A DNA stretch of 64,000 nucleotides from Neodontobutis hainanensis (taxonomy: Eukaryota > Chordata > Actinopteri > Gobiiformes > Odontobutidae): NCBI GenBank assembly GCA_024349245.1, contig JALDNG010000079.1, forward strand, positions 434,001 through 498,000, in the 5' to 3' direction. The number at the start of each line of letters is the position of its first letter. The first letter of the stretch is position 1. This document shows positions 21,001 through 32,127 of the stretch, piece after piece. A program made the translations under genes and the position numbers. The notes beneath the pieces were generated by a model that did not search any database, was not told where the DNA came from, and saw only the letters and a list, made by a program, of their open reading frames with translations.

Positions 21001-24000
21001 ATAGAAATGTAATTAATGACTTAACTAATAATAATAATAACGTTTGTAAATGTCATAAATAAATGTTAAGGGTTGTGAGGCATTCAACTGCAAACAGTTT
21101 TGCCAAAGCTACACACACCACCTTTAAGTGATTTTTAATTTTTATTAAAAAAGAATATCAAAATAACCTTTTGTTGATATTACTTGGTCTGTGTTCTATT
21201 AAAAAAAAACAATTGAGAAGAAAGCAGACTGATACTAAGTCCTAATGAAGTATGCAAAGCTCATGTGTCATGTTTACATTAATCCAGTCAGAAAAACAAT
21301 GGAAAAAAAAAACAGACAACAGAAGTGACAATGAACCCGGCCCAACAATTGTTACATGTTAGACAGTAACATAGACCAAACACAGAGGCATGTTTGTACG
21401 TGCAGGTGTCTGTTTCCATGCATGAAAAGGCTGGAGGTAATAAACACTTTATTGATTCATTTCGCCAAACATCAGTGGAATGCAACATGCGCTTTGGTGT
21501 TACACAAGAAAACAAACACTGAGGTCAGACAGTGAAGTTCAGCGCAGAATTAGAAAATTGGTGCAGCAATACATTGATAATGCTTATGGTCTCTTATTGG
21601 TTTAAACTTTAAAATGTTTGTGGGAACTGCAAGTGCTCTCTCACTCAAAATGACTTATTTTTAAATGTGGGAAATGATTAGTACGTTGTAATCTAACACA
21701 ACAATGCCAAAACAAAAAAAAGTAGTTGGTGGTTGAGCAGACAAATAGGCCAGTGGGACAAAGCAACCCACTAAAGGTTAGAACAGATACCCAGAGCCTT
21801 ATAAGGCTCTTTTATTTAAAACACCCAAAGCAATTCATGGAAGCAAAGCCCTAAAACAGTGAATTCAACTAATCAGGAAATTCTGTAAAAATCATAATTA
21901 GTTGAATAATTGTTGCCATTGTCAACACGTAGCAGACTCAACTTGAGGACATCTCAGAAAAGCCTTGAACTGTGAGACGCCGACAGTGAAAGGCGAGTAT
22001 ATGTAGTGCATTTATGAAGTGCATATTCACTTCACACCAAGAAAGGAAAATAAAGAAAAAAAAAAAGAAAAAAGTTGTTAAATATCAGCCACAACTAGCC
22101 GTACCATACAGTGGCATAGCAACCATTTCTACAGGACGAGGGTGTCAGCTTTAAAAAGGAAGTGATGTGCACTTACCTTCATTATACAAAACCTCACATG
22201 CCCTCTCCCCAATCTCCCTCTTTGTGCTATCTTTTCAACGGCAGGCAACACACGGGCCACACCATACCCATGAGGCTGCAGCAGAACACTATGACCTGCC
22301 TGACACGGGACAACAAAAGCCAAAGCCGAATGGGTACATTGGCAGAGGCCAGTCAACCAGCTCTGATGACACCAAGCTTCCATGGCTGGATTTACAGAGG
22401 CACAAACTAGAGCTAAATAATCTGCAGATATAAATGCATACATACAAGACCAGGGATGTGCAGAACTACCATGTAATTCTGTAGCATAGGCTCATATTTA
22501 GTAATATCTAAATGAGGTTACAAACAGTATTAAACCTAATCTATGACTTCCTAAAATAGTAGTGCTGTTTCTAATATTCCATGCATGCTTGGCTTTCCAA
22601 TAACTTACTTGAATAACTAGGGCCAAGTTTGTTAAAGAGCAAAACAAATAAGCCCCCATTTTACAGCCAGTGTCACATAATGTTCTGCTCCATGTAGTAA
22701 CCCTTTGTCCTCATTCCTAAACTGTAACCAGTTATCAAACATTTTAGCAGTATTCTTAAACACAACATACCATACCATACGTTTAGCTTAAATTTTAGGC
22801 CAACCTATCATCTATTTATCAGTCTTTGTGCCTTTCCAAATCCAGCATGTGTCAAACAGGTTGTATGGAAGATTCTGTGTAAGAAAATCTAAATAATATT
22901 ATTAACCGGTAACTACATAGTGATGAGGTACAGTTGTGCCCATAAAGTCACATAAATAAAATAATTAAAATTATAAACACAACCGAGTCCAACAGATTTT
23001 ATGCAATATTCCAAGGATACACAAAATTGTAGATGACATTGCGGTGGTATGGGAAAAAGGAAGAGCAGCCCTCATATGTAAGCTATGCCTGTAACCTGAA
23101 GGGGATCTCTAGCCTTTATTACAAAATTATAAATGTTAAAGATTCCTAGTAACTCCTTGGTCTTTATAAAATATACATTTTGCTTTCAAATCATATCCCA
23201 GTAATGACTTGAAAGGCACTGTGTACAAGATCCAAAGAGAAAAAGCACTTCTTATTATACAGCACTGGGAAAAACATATGTGTGATGCATGATGGGACTT
23301 GCAGATTGTCTGGGCACTTACGATAATGATCCTGATGAAGACCTGGCCTGCCTTTTGCTTTTGAGAGCTCGCAGTTTATCACCTTGTGTTAGGCCATTTC
23401 TCTCCTCCTCATCATTGTACTAAACAAATAATAAAAAAATAAATAAATATATAAACTTGTCTCAACATTATTACCCATAAATATTTCACATATGTTGATG
23501 GTATTAATTCAAAAACTCACTTGTTCCATTTCGTTCTTGTTGAGAGATCTGTTCTTGTTGCTCCCGTTGATGGTTATGTCATCCACTCCAGACAGGATCC
23601 TCGTTACAGCCACTTTTCCATTTTCTCTCTCATTAAGCATCTTCTCCCGGAAGACGTCGCCCTGAGCCCACAAACTCTTCTGCTTGCTGCCATAAAACAT
23701 TGCATCAGCACAAAGCCTAGTCTTTAGAGTGTTTTAGCAGACAACCTCCCCCTTCACCAACTGGACACCTGTTTTTTGTCAGTGCTCATGTAATTGTTAT
23801 AATTTTCTTTTCTAAACTGTATACCGTTTAAGCACTTACTCTTCAACAAAGGTCTGCTGAGGCCCAATAACAGATCCTGGTCGACAGATTCGTATCCAGG
23901 CAATGGCCTCTGCAGCAGACAGCCGATAATGTTTCATCATGTAGCAGGCGATCAGAGTGCCAGTTCTTCCCAGACCGGCTAAAATAGCGACAAGATGCAT

Positions 24001-25520
24001 TCCCTGATTAGAAGCAACAGTCTCGTAAACACACTTAAGTCAAAAACCTTTTTACTGTGTACCTTTACAGTGAACTGCAATGGCTCCTTCTGCATTCTCA
24101 CAGATGTTTAGAAACTTCCTAACAATGGAGTCGTTGGGTGTACTGCCATCCACAAAGAACAAGTCGTGGTGTTCAAAGCCTGAGTCTGTGAAGCGCCTGG
24201 CGTCATACATCTTCTTGTTCAATCGTATAACAGCAGTGACGTTGTGCTTCCTAAAATAAGGAATGTAGGCTTCAGGAGCGTGCAGAGGGTACCCTGAGGA
24301 AAAAAAAGAAAATGTGAGTTTGATTGACAGGAAACTATTTGTTATTCTAATGCTTAGTTACCATTCTCAATTTTGCTTTTTGGATGAGGCCCACTGAAGG
24401 CGAGAAACTTCCCTGGGATTATCCAGTTGAAGTCTCCATTTTCTGCTCGTTCATAGTGCTCATATTCTTCAACATCAAAGTTGGTGAAGTCGAGCCAGCC
24501 GAACTCAAGAGCCTAGTACATGTACAATGTTAACTTCATTAAAACAACAAGGAAACAAAGGAGGTTAATTTTTTCATGAAAGAATGGTATACCTTATGAA
24601 CAGCACGAAGGCAGTCTAAAATATTCAAATTGTACATACAGGTCCCAAAAGAGGCATCTCTGGGAAAACATTCATTAAAATTCAGATAAGTAATCTAATA
24701 CCATCACCAGATAAGTGTGCACAATAAATATGATCTGTAAATTACTGAAGGGTTACCTAAATGGAATATATGTTGAATTTCTTGACACTAAAAGACTATA
24801 AGCTTCTTCTGGAGACATGTTCAGATGCATTACCTTCAAAAAGAAATCCTAAGTCAGTAAGTACCTTTTTATATTTTAGTAATTTTCCTCTCTAGTCAGT
24901 TTATTCATCGATTGTTATTACGTATAATGTACTTACTGCATATGAGCCGATTAGATAGGCAGCGTTGACTTGTTTCTTCTGGTCTCCACAAGTATAAAAT
25001 ATAACTCTCTTTCTGGAAAGTGTAAGGGACTGTGCACAAAAGTATACACAGAGTAAACTGATATGCTGGAGTTGAAACAAAGATGTGGCTAAAATCTTTA
25101 AACCAATAATTACATTCTCAGACTGGGATAAAAATGTCTCCATCCCAGACAAAAAAAACATAAAGCAAATTAAGAATGTAGGGCATAATATTGTATAAAA
25201 TGATTTTTATCTCAGCGTATCTAGGGTAAAAGGTTTACTTTACCTTGAGTTTCTTTGTCAGCTTGCAACAGAAGCGATAAAACATGGCCAAGTTGAGGGG
25301 ACCAAAGTCCGCATAGAAGCTAAGAGCAAGAAAAAGTATTTAAAAAAAAAAAAAAAGGTGTCAGGGCTATTTATGGACACAGACACTGTCTCTGGGGATG
25401 CCTACCTAGAATCAGCTACTAACAAAGTGAATTCACAGTAGGGCATTTATTTTTTTTATATAGCAGCATTTGATGCAACGTTGGATGAATGCCAGTGTTC
25501 CTTTGACTAAAATGATTATG

Positions 25521-25597
<77 letters not shown>

Positions 25598-27300
25598 ACT
25601 TTATGTAGGAAGTTCATAATTGTAAAGAAAAACTAAACTTATAAACAATCTATTGTCTAGATATAAAGCCTGTGTATGTAAAAACTCTGGGAGGAGCGTT
25701 TTCTGTGTGTGCAGCAACGAATAATGCATAACCAACAAAACCAAAACTAATGCAAGGGGGGGGGGGGTACCTTAAAGTGACACAACATTTTCAGGGTTTG
25801 CAGTTAGTACATAACTCTTTCTACAACCGCACTGCTGTAAACACATATGAGACTGTCTCAATATAAGTCCTATCCATGTGTTGAAAGTGTGTGTTCATCT
25901 GTCGACATATGACCTGGCATCACTCAGACCTACACTGTGTAATATCTCACTAAGTCTGTGATAAAATGATTTCATTTTCTGGTAAAAAGTTACACAGTGA
26001 TAAGCCTACATAAAAAAAACAAACTAACTTCTCATACGACAGCTCCTCATCTATACAGAAACAGTGTCGGCCCGCTGTGCTCTTGATCTTTTGCTGAAGT
26101 ATGGCGAAGTACAGTTGATCTGGAGGAAAGAGAGAGACAGAGAGGAGAAAGAGGAGGGCGACAAGAAAGAGGCAGTTAGCAGCGTTTGTACACGCATGCC
26201 CCTTTAACCAGGTCCCATTCTCTTTAAGCAGCAGTCCATCTAAAACTACATCTATGGTTACCTTTCTTCTTCTTCTTACCCTTGACGAACTCAATGCATC
26301 TTAACGAAACATCGTCCGCGGTCATTTTCCCCGCAGCCCTGAACATGACGTTTTCTACGAGGTCAAATTTCTCTTCAAGGACTTCAGCATACCTGGCAAG
26401 ACTGTACACTATGAACGCATTTAAAGCGTTAAAAATGATGCTGAAAGTTGTCTTGAAAATAAAATAAAACGGCACGGTGCACGTTTGTTTTCAAGCAGGA
26501 CAAAGTTGCCAGCCGAGGAGGGGAAGGGACTTTCATTCGCAAGTGCGCACTCTGCTGAAAAGGAGCTCCACGTGACTCCTCCCCTAGGATTTCTCTGCGC
26601 TGCTATTGGCTGAAAGGAATCCACGAGGCTTCACCATTGGACGCGCAAGATGCCAGAAAGGGATTACCCCGCCTCTTTTAGTTTAAAGTTCTCCACAGAA
26701 GACACATGATAGGTCCCGGGAAAGTTGCCCAAGCGGTTGCTAAGACGATCCCCCAGCCAGTCAAAATCGTGATTTCCACTCGGACGACCCTTCCTTTCTC
26801 AGGCTCCAGCAGCTGTAGGACGTCAATGGAGCAGCAAAATGCAATAAAAGCTTTGCATTAGCCTGAGATGAACCTGACAACTGGCTTGTTTTTTTTGCCA
26901 TAGGAACTCTGCTTTTTTCTTGTATTAAATGAATACTTTATCTAATGTGAAGCAGACTTTAAGGGCCTACTACTATACCACAAGTCACACAGTCCTGTGT
27001 ACTAACGCTCAGGGACAGACGGTGTCGCCATATTAGGTCAAAATCTGGCATAAAGTCTTTTACATGTCCATTGCCTTTACATGTTGTGGTTTTGTAAACA
27101 GACGAATGCACTGCGTCTTTCTGTATGTGCCAACTAGGCTTGAAAGTTGAGCGTTTTTTTTTTTTTGTTTTTTTTGCTTAGACCAGCTTACCTGTTATCT
27201 CAATGTAAAGATCAGAGTTTGGCTCCGCCTCTGAGCTGTTGTGAGCTGCACAGCGCTTTTTCCTGGACTCGGCTCGTCTCCTCTCGCTCTTGCGCTTCAT
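18041..27300 (-). CDS. cdc14b: Dual-specificity phosphatase CDC14B
   Basis: Fourteen minus-strand exons: 27192-27300, 26029-26119, 25244-25319, 24937-25029, 24757-24833, 24593-24659, 24362-24512, 24063-24293, 23840-23978, 23521-23686, 23322-23419, 19927-20019, 18528-18593, 18041-18080. Every junction is GT-AG and in phase, giving 498 residues, the human CDC14B length. CDC14 phosphatases remove phosphate from CDK sites (Ser-Pro). The N-terminus MKRKSERRR with LYIEIT is the B-type start. FADFGPLNLAM-like and DEYEHYE-like blocks mark the N-terminal domain. The P-loop HCKAGLGRTG spans exons 8 and 9, with catalytic Cys297 and Arg303. NGLTQGDKLRALKSKRQAR follows. The three small last exons give KAIPLA, a basic Ser-rich tail and a final PLLR, echoing the human AIPLT...TVLR end. 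These last exons are the least certain part. Confidence 0.93.
20020..23321 (-). other. cdc14b: cdc14b intron 11 (3.3 kb)
   Basis: The largest cdc14b intron. It holds two stretches bounded by splice-like signals on the gene strand: 20541-20604, and 22177-22421, where all the listed frames stay open for 80-100 codons. Either could be an alternative exon; neither matches a protein I recognise. The rest is AT-rich with no recognisable repeat. Confidence 0.45.
25522..25591 (+). repeat. (CA)n microsatellite in cdc14b intron 2
   Basis: An uninterrupted CA dinucleotide run of about 70 bases inside the intron 25320-26028. On the transcribed strand it reads as TG. Confidence 0.97.
26280..26325 (-). 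CDS. cdc14b: Alternative first coding exon of cdc14b (1b)
   Basis: This 46-base exon starts with ATG at 26325 (A at -3) and ends at a GTAAGA donor in phase 1, exactly as exon 1a does, so it joins exon 2 in frame. It encodes MTADDVSLRCIEFVK, then D from the junction. This resembles the start of CDC14A (…CEFMKDRLYFA) more than the MKRKSERR start of CDC14B. The resulting protein would have 477 residues and lack the basic N-terminal segment. An in-frame ATG at 26346 could add seven residues. The upstream sequence is promoter-like. Not proven without transcripts. Confidence 0.7.
26480..26760 (-). promoter_or_regulatory. cdc14b: Promoter-like region upstream of cdc14b exon 1b
   Basis: Within cdc14b intron 1, just 5' of exon 1b, lie two CCAAT boxes (minus-strand CCAAT at 26605-26609 and 26636-26640) and a CACGTGAC E-box at 26569-26576, in a GC-richer stretch. 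This is what a second promoter would look like. Inferred from motifs and position only. Confidence 0.45.
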
Positions 27301-27724
27301 TTTTTTCTCCTCAGGGCTGCGACGCGGACATTTGTGCGTAGAGAGGCGGCTCGTCCTCGTTTGCTCGCGGTGTTATTTTGGCATGTGTCTATAGCTCCTG
27401 CGCCCGGGAGATCGGGGTGTTTGCGTGTTGTGGATGTGTCAACCGAGGCGCCGTTGCCTGCTGCTCAAGCCTCTCTCTGGTGGCTGTGACGTCTCTGAGC
27501 AAGGGAAGGTTTTCTGAATCCCCTGCATGTGACGTATCAGCATTAGATGTCCGGTGACCACCCTTCACTGTACAGCGGCAGCATGCGTAGCCTACTGTAG
27601 CCTATATCATGATAGAAGATAATATCATAGCCCGGAGAATGTCACAGTAGCCTACAGATCTGGTTGTCCAGTAAAAAGGCATCAAACACAGTCAATAACA
27701 TCTAAACATGAAATAGCAACATTC
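27301..27724 (-). promoter_or_regulatory. cdc14b: CpG-rich cdc14b promoter and gap to prxl2c
   Basis: From 27301 to about 27490 the DNA is strongly CpG-rich, as expected for the 5' UTR and promoter of cdc14b exon 1a. From 27490 to 27724 it turns AT-rich up to the prxl2c poly(A) site. No separate gene is seen. Confidence 0.5.
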
Positions 27725-28199
27725 TTTATTTATAGATTACAAACACTGTTTTAACATATAACAGGCCTCATGCATGTTTTTTAGACCACAAATACAGCAG
27801 TTGTTTCAGGTGTATATATTATATTTATGTTATGCTATATGCTCTGATTAATGCCGTTTAAGTTTAATGCATCATTGAATTTGTCATTGTGAAATATAAT
27901 TGGTCAATCTAAAACACCAGAGTAGTGTAAAAGCTGTGTTTTATAGTTTAAAGTCATTAATTTGGCCATAGAAGATTGACTTGATGACTATTTAATGGAG
28001 ATATATATATATATATTTATATAAAAAGACATCCCTTTCTATCCAGCTATAGGACCAGCCCATATCTCATGAAAACTCAAACAGATTACATTAACAATAA
28101 CTATAACCTGTTTTCTCCAGCATTAGTCTAACTATTTACAGTGTAATGCAGAAACTGATATTCAGATATAGTCCTGTTTCAAATCCGGGTAGGGTGGGC
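27725..28199 (-). other. prxl2c: prxl2c 3' UTR with poly(A) signal
   Basis: An AT-rich 3' UTR with AATAAA on the minus strand at 27725-27730. It contains a short TA run near 28000-28015. The transcript ends only about 400 bases before the cdc14b start codon on the same strand. Confidence 0.6.
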
Positions 28200-30323
28200 C
28201 TACACATGGATGATTTTTGGCCTCTCATTAAAGTCCAGAGTGTGTTGAACCCCAGCCAGCTGCAGCAGCCAGTTAATGGGCATGTGGTCCAGATGATTCA
28301 TGTCACAATGGAAGAAATGAACATTAGAACCTACATGAGAAGGTAGAATAAAGCAGGAAATTATTTATGGAGCAAAGAAAAAGAAGGCAACGCACTGAAG
28401 AAGAATTTACCTGGTCCCACAATGATGGCGCCCCCTTGCTGATTTAAGTCTCCCTGGAAGTCGAATACTGGACTCGTCATGGCCCTCCATATACTTTTCA
28501 TTTGGCCAGTAAAAATACCTGACTTTACATGTGGGCTGCGGTGTCCTGAGTTTAAACAAACATAAAAAAATTTATTGAATTGTTCATTTGTTTACTATAA
28601 TTGAATAATCTTCTTATGTGTTACCTGAATCTGTAAACTTTGCTTCTCGTTTCATCCCCAGCTTTTGATAAATGCACCTTTCGGGGTCGACATATATTTC
28701 ATAAGGCCACCCCGTCAGTGAGCAGAATGACTAGAAGAAATAACAAAGAAGGACAAATTATGTTATACCTTAGATATAAGAAGGGCAGAATATGCTAGAA
28801 ATGTACCTCTACGTGTTGAGGAGCAGACTGTCCAATCACAACAAGGTTAATGTCAGCCTCCTGCGACAACAGATGATCACTCTTCACAAAATCGCCCCTA
28901 TATCCAACTAAGTATGAGTCTGGTTTTAACAATGTCAATAATTATGAGATATACAATTTTACAACATGACTGACTGATGACGTTTATAAACCCTTTCACC
29001 CATTAGACCTATTACCTTGAGATTTAGACGAAAGTGGGTGCTGCTACAGAGACCAGTGTTTAACCGTTTGAAGCATCTGGACTCAGTTTTCAAGGTGAAA
29101 TGTTTTTACCTTGAAAACCTAGTCCAGATGCTTTTGCTTTAACCTTTTCTTCAAGATGTCCTGGATGACTGAGAACCTTTACAGACACCTAGCTTCCATA
29201 TAACAATGTTTTGCTTCATGTCTTTGTCTTTCAAGAGGCATTAGGTTTTGCTTTGGTCATGTTTGGAAATCTAAAATGTGTCATGTCAACGTCTCTACAC
29301 AAATGTAGAGAGTTATTAACTAACAACTTAAACTCTATAATAGTGTAATACAGTTTTGTTTTGTGATTAGTGGGTGCACCTACTGATCAGTCTGACAAAA
29401 CATCCCTGGACCTTTGCACTACCAGACCTGATCATTATGCAGTCTATTGCTGTAATTTAGTCTTTTTTTTTGTAGAACAGGTGATAAGTTATCTTTTGTA
29501 TATATGTATATTATTGTAAATTAACCCAGCATGGCTTTTCAAAAAAAATAACCCCAAGATTAATCCCAAAACTGACATTTAGAGCCTCATACGCTGTCCA
29601 ATGTTATCCGTTATTCATAACAGAGTGCAACATCACAATTAACACTTATTACAATATCCGTTGCATTGGAAGCATATTAAGGTCCTATCATTCAATTCAG
29701 TTATTTGCTCCAAAGATGAAGAAGCTATGTTTCACTGATTATAAAATGCCATATTACTTATTTTCTAATGTGATTTTTATTTATTTTTTTAACCTGCAGC
29801 ACTTTTACTTGCTTCTGGATATGTAACGTGTGAAATAGTTTCCCTTCTCTTACCTGTAGTGTCTCCTTGGGAATTTTGCTCAAGTCATCCACATATTCTT
29901 TACAGCTGTAGCACAAGAAATTCTGCAGAAACATAAATAATACTCTACATTAGAGCCAGATACAAACAATGGATTAATTAGGTTTGCTTGCCTATTATAA
30001 CTTAAAATAGAATCATCTCACTCTTTCCTTCTCATTGCATGTCCAGCAAAGACTGCAGCTCTCCCTCCCTCCACACCTGTTGGCTACTTTGGCACTTCAG
30101 TAAAGACAGAATAGCGTCTGTTTAAGCTTAAAGCAAACTTTACCCGCACAAAAACGATGATTGATTTCCTGTCTTGGTATAATTTCTTAAACGGAACACC
30201 GACCCCGTGTCTGTCGTACACTAAACAATCCTCGACTTCTTCAAGACGGAAATCAACAGTGGCTGCTCCAAAGTTGTGGTTTTCTTTAGTTATTTGTCGC
30301 GTTATAGGTGAGACTTCAGCCAT
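28200..30323 (-). CDS. prxl2c: Peroxiredoxin-like 2C (AAED1)
   Basis: Six minus-strand exons: 30144-30323, 29854-29922, 28807-28860, 28625-28730, 28411-28545, 28200-28330. They give 224 residues (human about 226). The protein is a thioredoxin-fold member of the AhpC/TSA-like family; its reaction is not settled. Exon 1 holds DRHGVGVPFKKLYQDRKSII, then VFVR joins NFLCYSCKEYVDDL, so the active-site-type CxxC lies at Cys64 and Cys67. EADINLVVIGQSAPQHVE, the GWPYEIYVDPER block, DFQGDLNQQGGAIIVGPG and a C-terminal NERPKIIHV match the human protein in order. The start ATG at 30323 is the first in frame and gives MAEVSPITRQ, close to the human MAAPAPVTRQ. Intron 2 contains a 26-bp foldback repeat. 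Confidence 0.95.
29071..29133. repeat. Foldback repeat in prxl2c intron 2
   Basis: Arms 29071-29096 and 29108-29133 are reverse complements at 24 of 26 positions and flank an 11-base loop. The RNA would fold into a strong hairpin. It may be a small foldback element or a template-switch product. Confidence 0.85.
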
Positions 30324-31102
30324 TTTTTGCTCTCCGGTTTGACGCTGCTGCTATTTCTGGGAGTTGTCGTGGAGCGTAGAGCAGCGCAGAGATGGAAATT
30401 CACGCCCATACGCCGTCTTCAAGCCTCGGTGTGTGTGTGTGCTGGGATATTCATCATGTTGTGGGGACAAGGGACAGTGTTTATATGCACTGACGTTTGG
30501 CAATTCTAAAATATGAGTAAAACACTGCAGGTCCTCTACGAAATAAAATGATAGATAATAGAGTTAACGTTTTATATCATTGTTTTAAAATCATATTGAG
30601 AGAAATCTGACATGAATAGTTTACATAAAGGCATATTAGCCACGGAACAAATTATTATACAAAAGTAACAACCGACCGACAATCCAACCATAAAAATATA
30701 TGTTTAACCACTTCTTACAGAGATAGTTGTCAATCACATTTAGACAGTCGCCGTATTTTATAAGTCATATGTGAGTTTAATAAATTATGTTGTAAACCAA
30801 AAATGACATATAGTTATTATGTTGTAGTCTGAAAGTTTACTGGGGTCTATTTTAGTCTGCGAATTATTGCCAATGTCCCTCGTCGGCTTCCGTCTCGTCA
30901 CTCCTACGGTGCGGAAGTGTTGTTCTCGAGCAGAAGCAGTAGAGCCAGAGCTGCCAGTGTTTGGATAAACACTACTGTACTTGTGCAGCGGGGTTTTGGA
31001 GCCCGTGTCTCTTCTGCAGGACGTACACGCGCTCACCGTGACCGTGCAGCACAACAGTATTATGCGAGCACCGCGCGTGGTGTGGGAACACCGTGTGAAG
31101 TG
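30324..31102. promoter_or_regulatory. fbxl17: Divergent promoter and fbxl17 5' UTR exon
   Basis: prxl2c (-) and fbxl17 (+) start head-to-head here. A GC-rich stretch (about 30860-31102) ends at AAGTG|GTAAGA, a good donor after 31102. Its phase is irrelevant because the next exon (from 32108) has its own start codon. I read it as the non-coding first exon of fbxl17. The 5' end is unknown. The middle (30500-30860) is AT-rich with no gene. Confidence 0.5.
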
Positions 31103-32107
31103 GTAAGATGTTTTATGTTGAGAGCTACAGCTAACTTAGCATCTTCTAAAGGATGGATTGAGCTAGCCTGTCATAAAGCTGTGCTGGGTTAGCAGAGAGA
31201 TACTGTGATGATTTTCAGTGGGAAAAGTCGTGTTATTATGGGTAACAAAGTGTCCGCTTATATTCTTCACGTCCAGCACAGTTTCTGCTGAACAATTGAC
31301 CACCTGTTCAATGTTTACATCTTTGTTGTCATCAGTCAGTCGTAGTGACATTCCTATGTGTTGCAAGAATGTCACAAATCATACATTGTTTGTTTTGACA
31401 CAAGATAAATACGGTCATCTGCTGTGATTCTAAATGTGGCTTTTAATAATTATATTAAGCTTGGATCATTTTCCAACACTGGTTTATGTAGACTCTTACA
31501 GTGTGCAAATGTAGGCTACAGTAGGAGGAGTATTTCTACTCTGTCTTTTTCAGTGCAGTTGTGTAGGGCATTGCCATCTGGTAACTCAGATATGCAGGTA
31601 CAGGTTTGAAAATGTCGGACTGTGGCTAATAGACTTTTGTTGGTTTTTGTCAATAATTTAGGAATCTGAAGAGAGTTAAGTGACTGTAAATATTGTAATA
31701 ATATGATGGCTTAGATTGTGGTTGAGTGCCTAATATGTGCTCTTGGATGACATAAATCTGTTCAGTTTTTATTCTATATTGTCTCTAAAAAATTACTTTC
31801 AGTACTATTGGCACTGGACTGGTTAACAGTATCTTTTTAATACAGACAGTTGCTAGATTTAAAGTATCATGCTTTATTTTGTCTCAATTAAAGCTCTTAA
31901 AATGTCTGAGTAAGACAATATAAATCTTTGAAGAGTCACTTATGCCATCATATAATAACAAAGTTAAAAGAAGTCATCTGCAGTTACCTTTAGGACTGAC
32001 TAAGTCCCTTGGACGTGTGATGAAGCATCTTCTACCATTATTGACCAGTTCATTTTCCTTATTCTGAGCTTAGTGATAACAAACTAATAATTCTTGTCCT
32101 CTTTTAG
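31103..32107 (+). other. fbxl17: fbxl17 5' UTR intron
   Basis: AT-rich intron between the likely non-coding first exon and the acceptor CTCTTTTAG at 32107. No coding exon or recognisable repeat was seen. Confidence 0.45.
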
Positions 32108-32127
32108 AGTTACCTTGAATCATCTAT

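Noticed and set aside
26326..26475. A longer N-terminus for cdc14b exon 1b with a hydrophobic segment
   Set aside because: The frame is open, but the codon at 26475 is GTG, not ATG. The first in-frame ATG is at 26346, so the hydrophobic part is not likely to be translated.
27147..27489. Plus-strand open frames near 27.3 kb
   Set aside because: They are antisense to cdc14b exon 1a and its CpG-rich leader.
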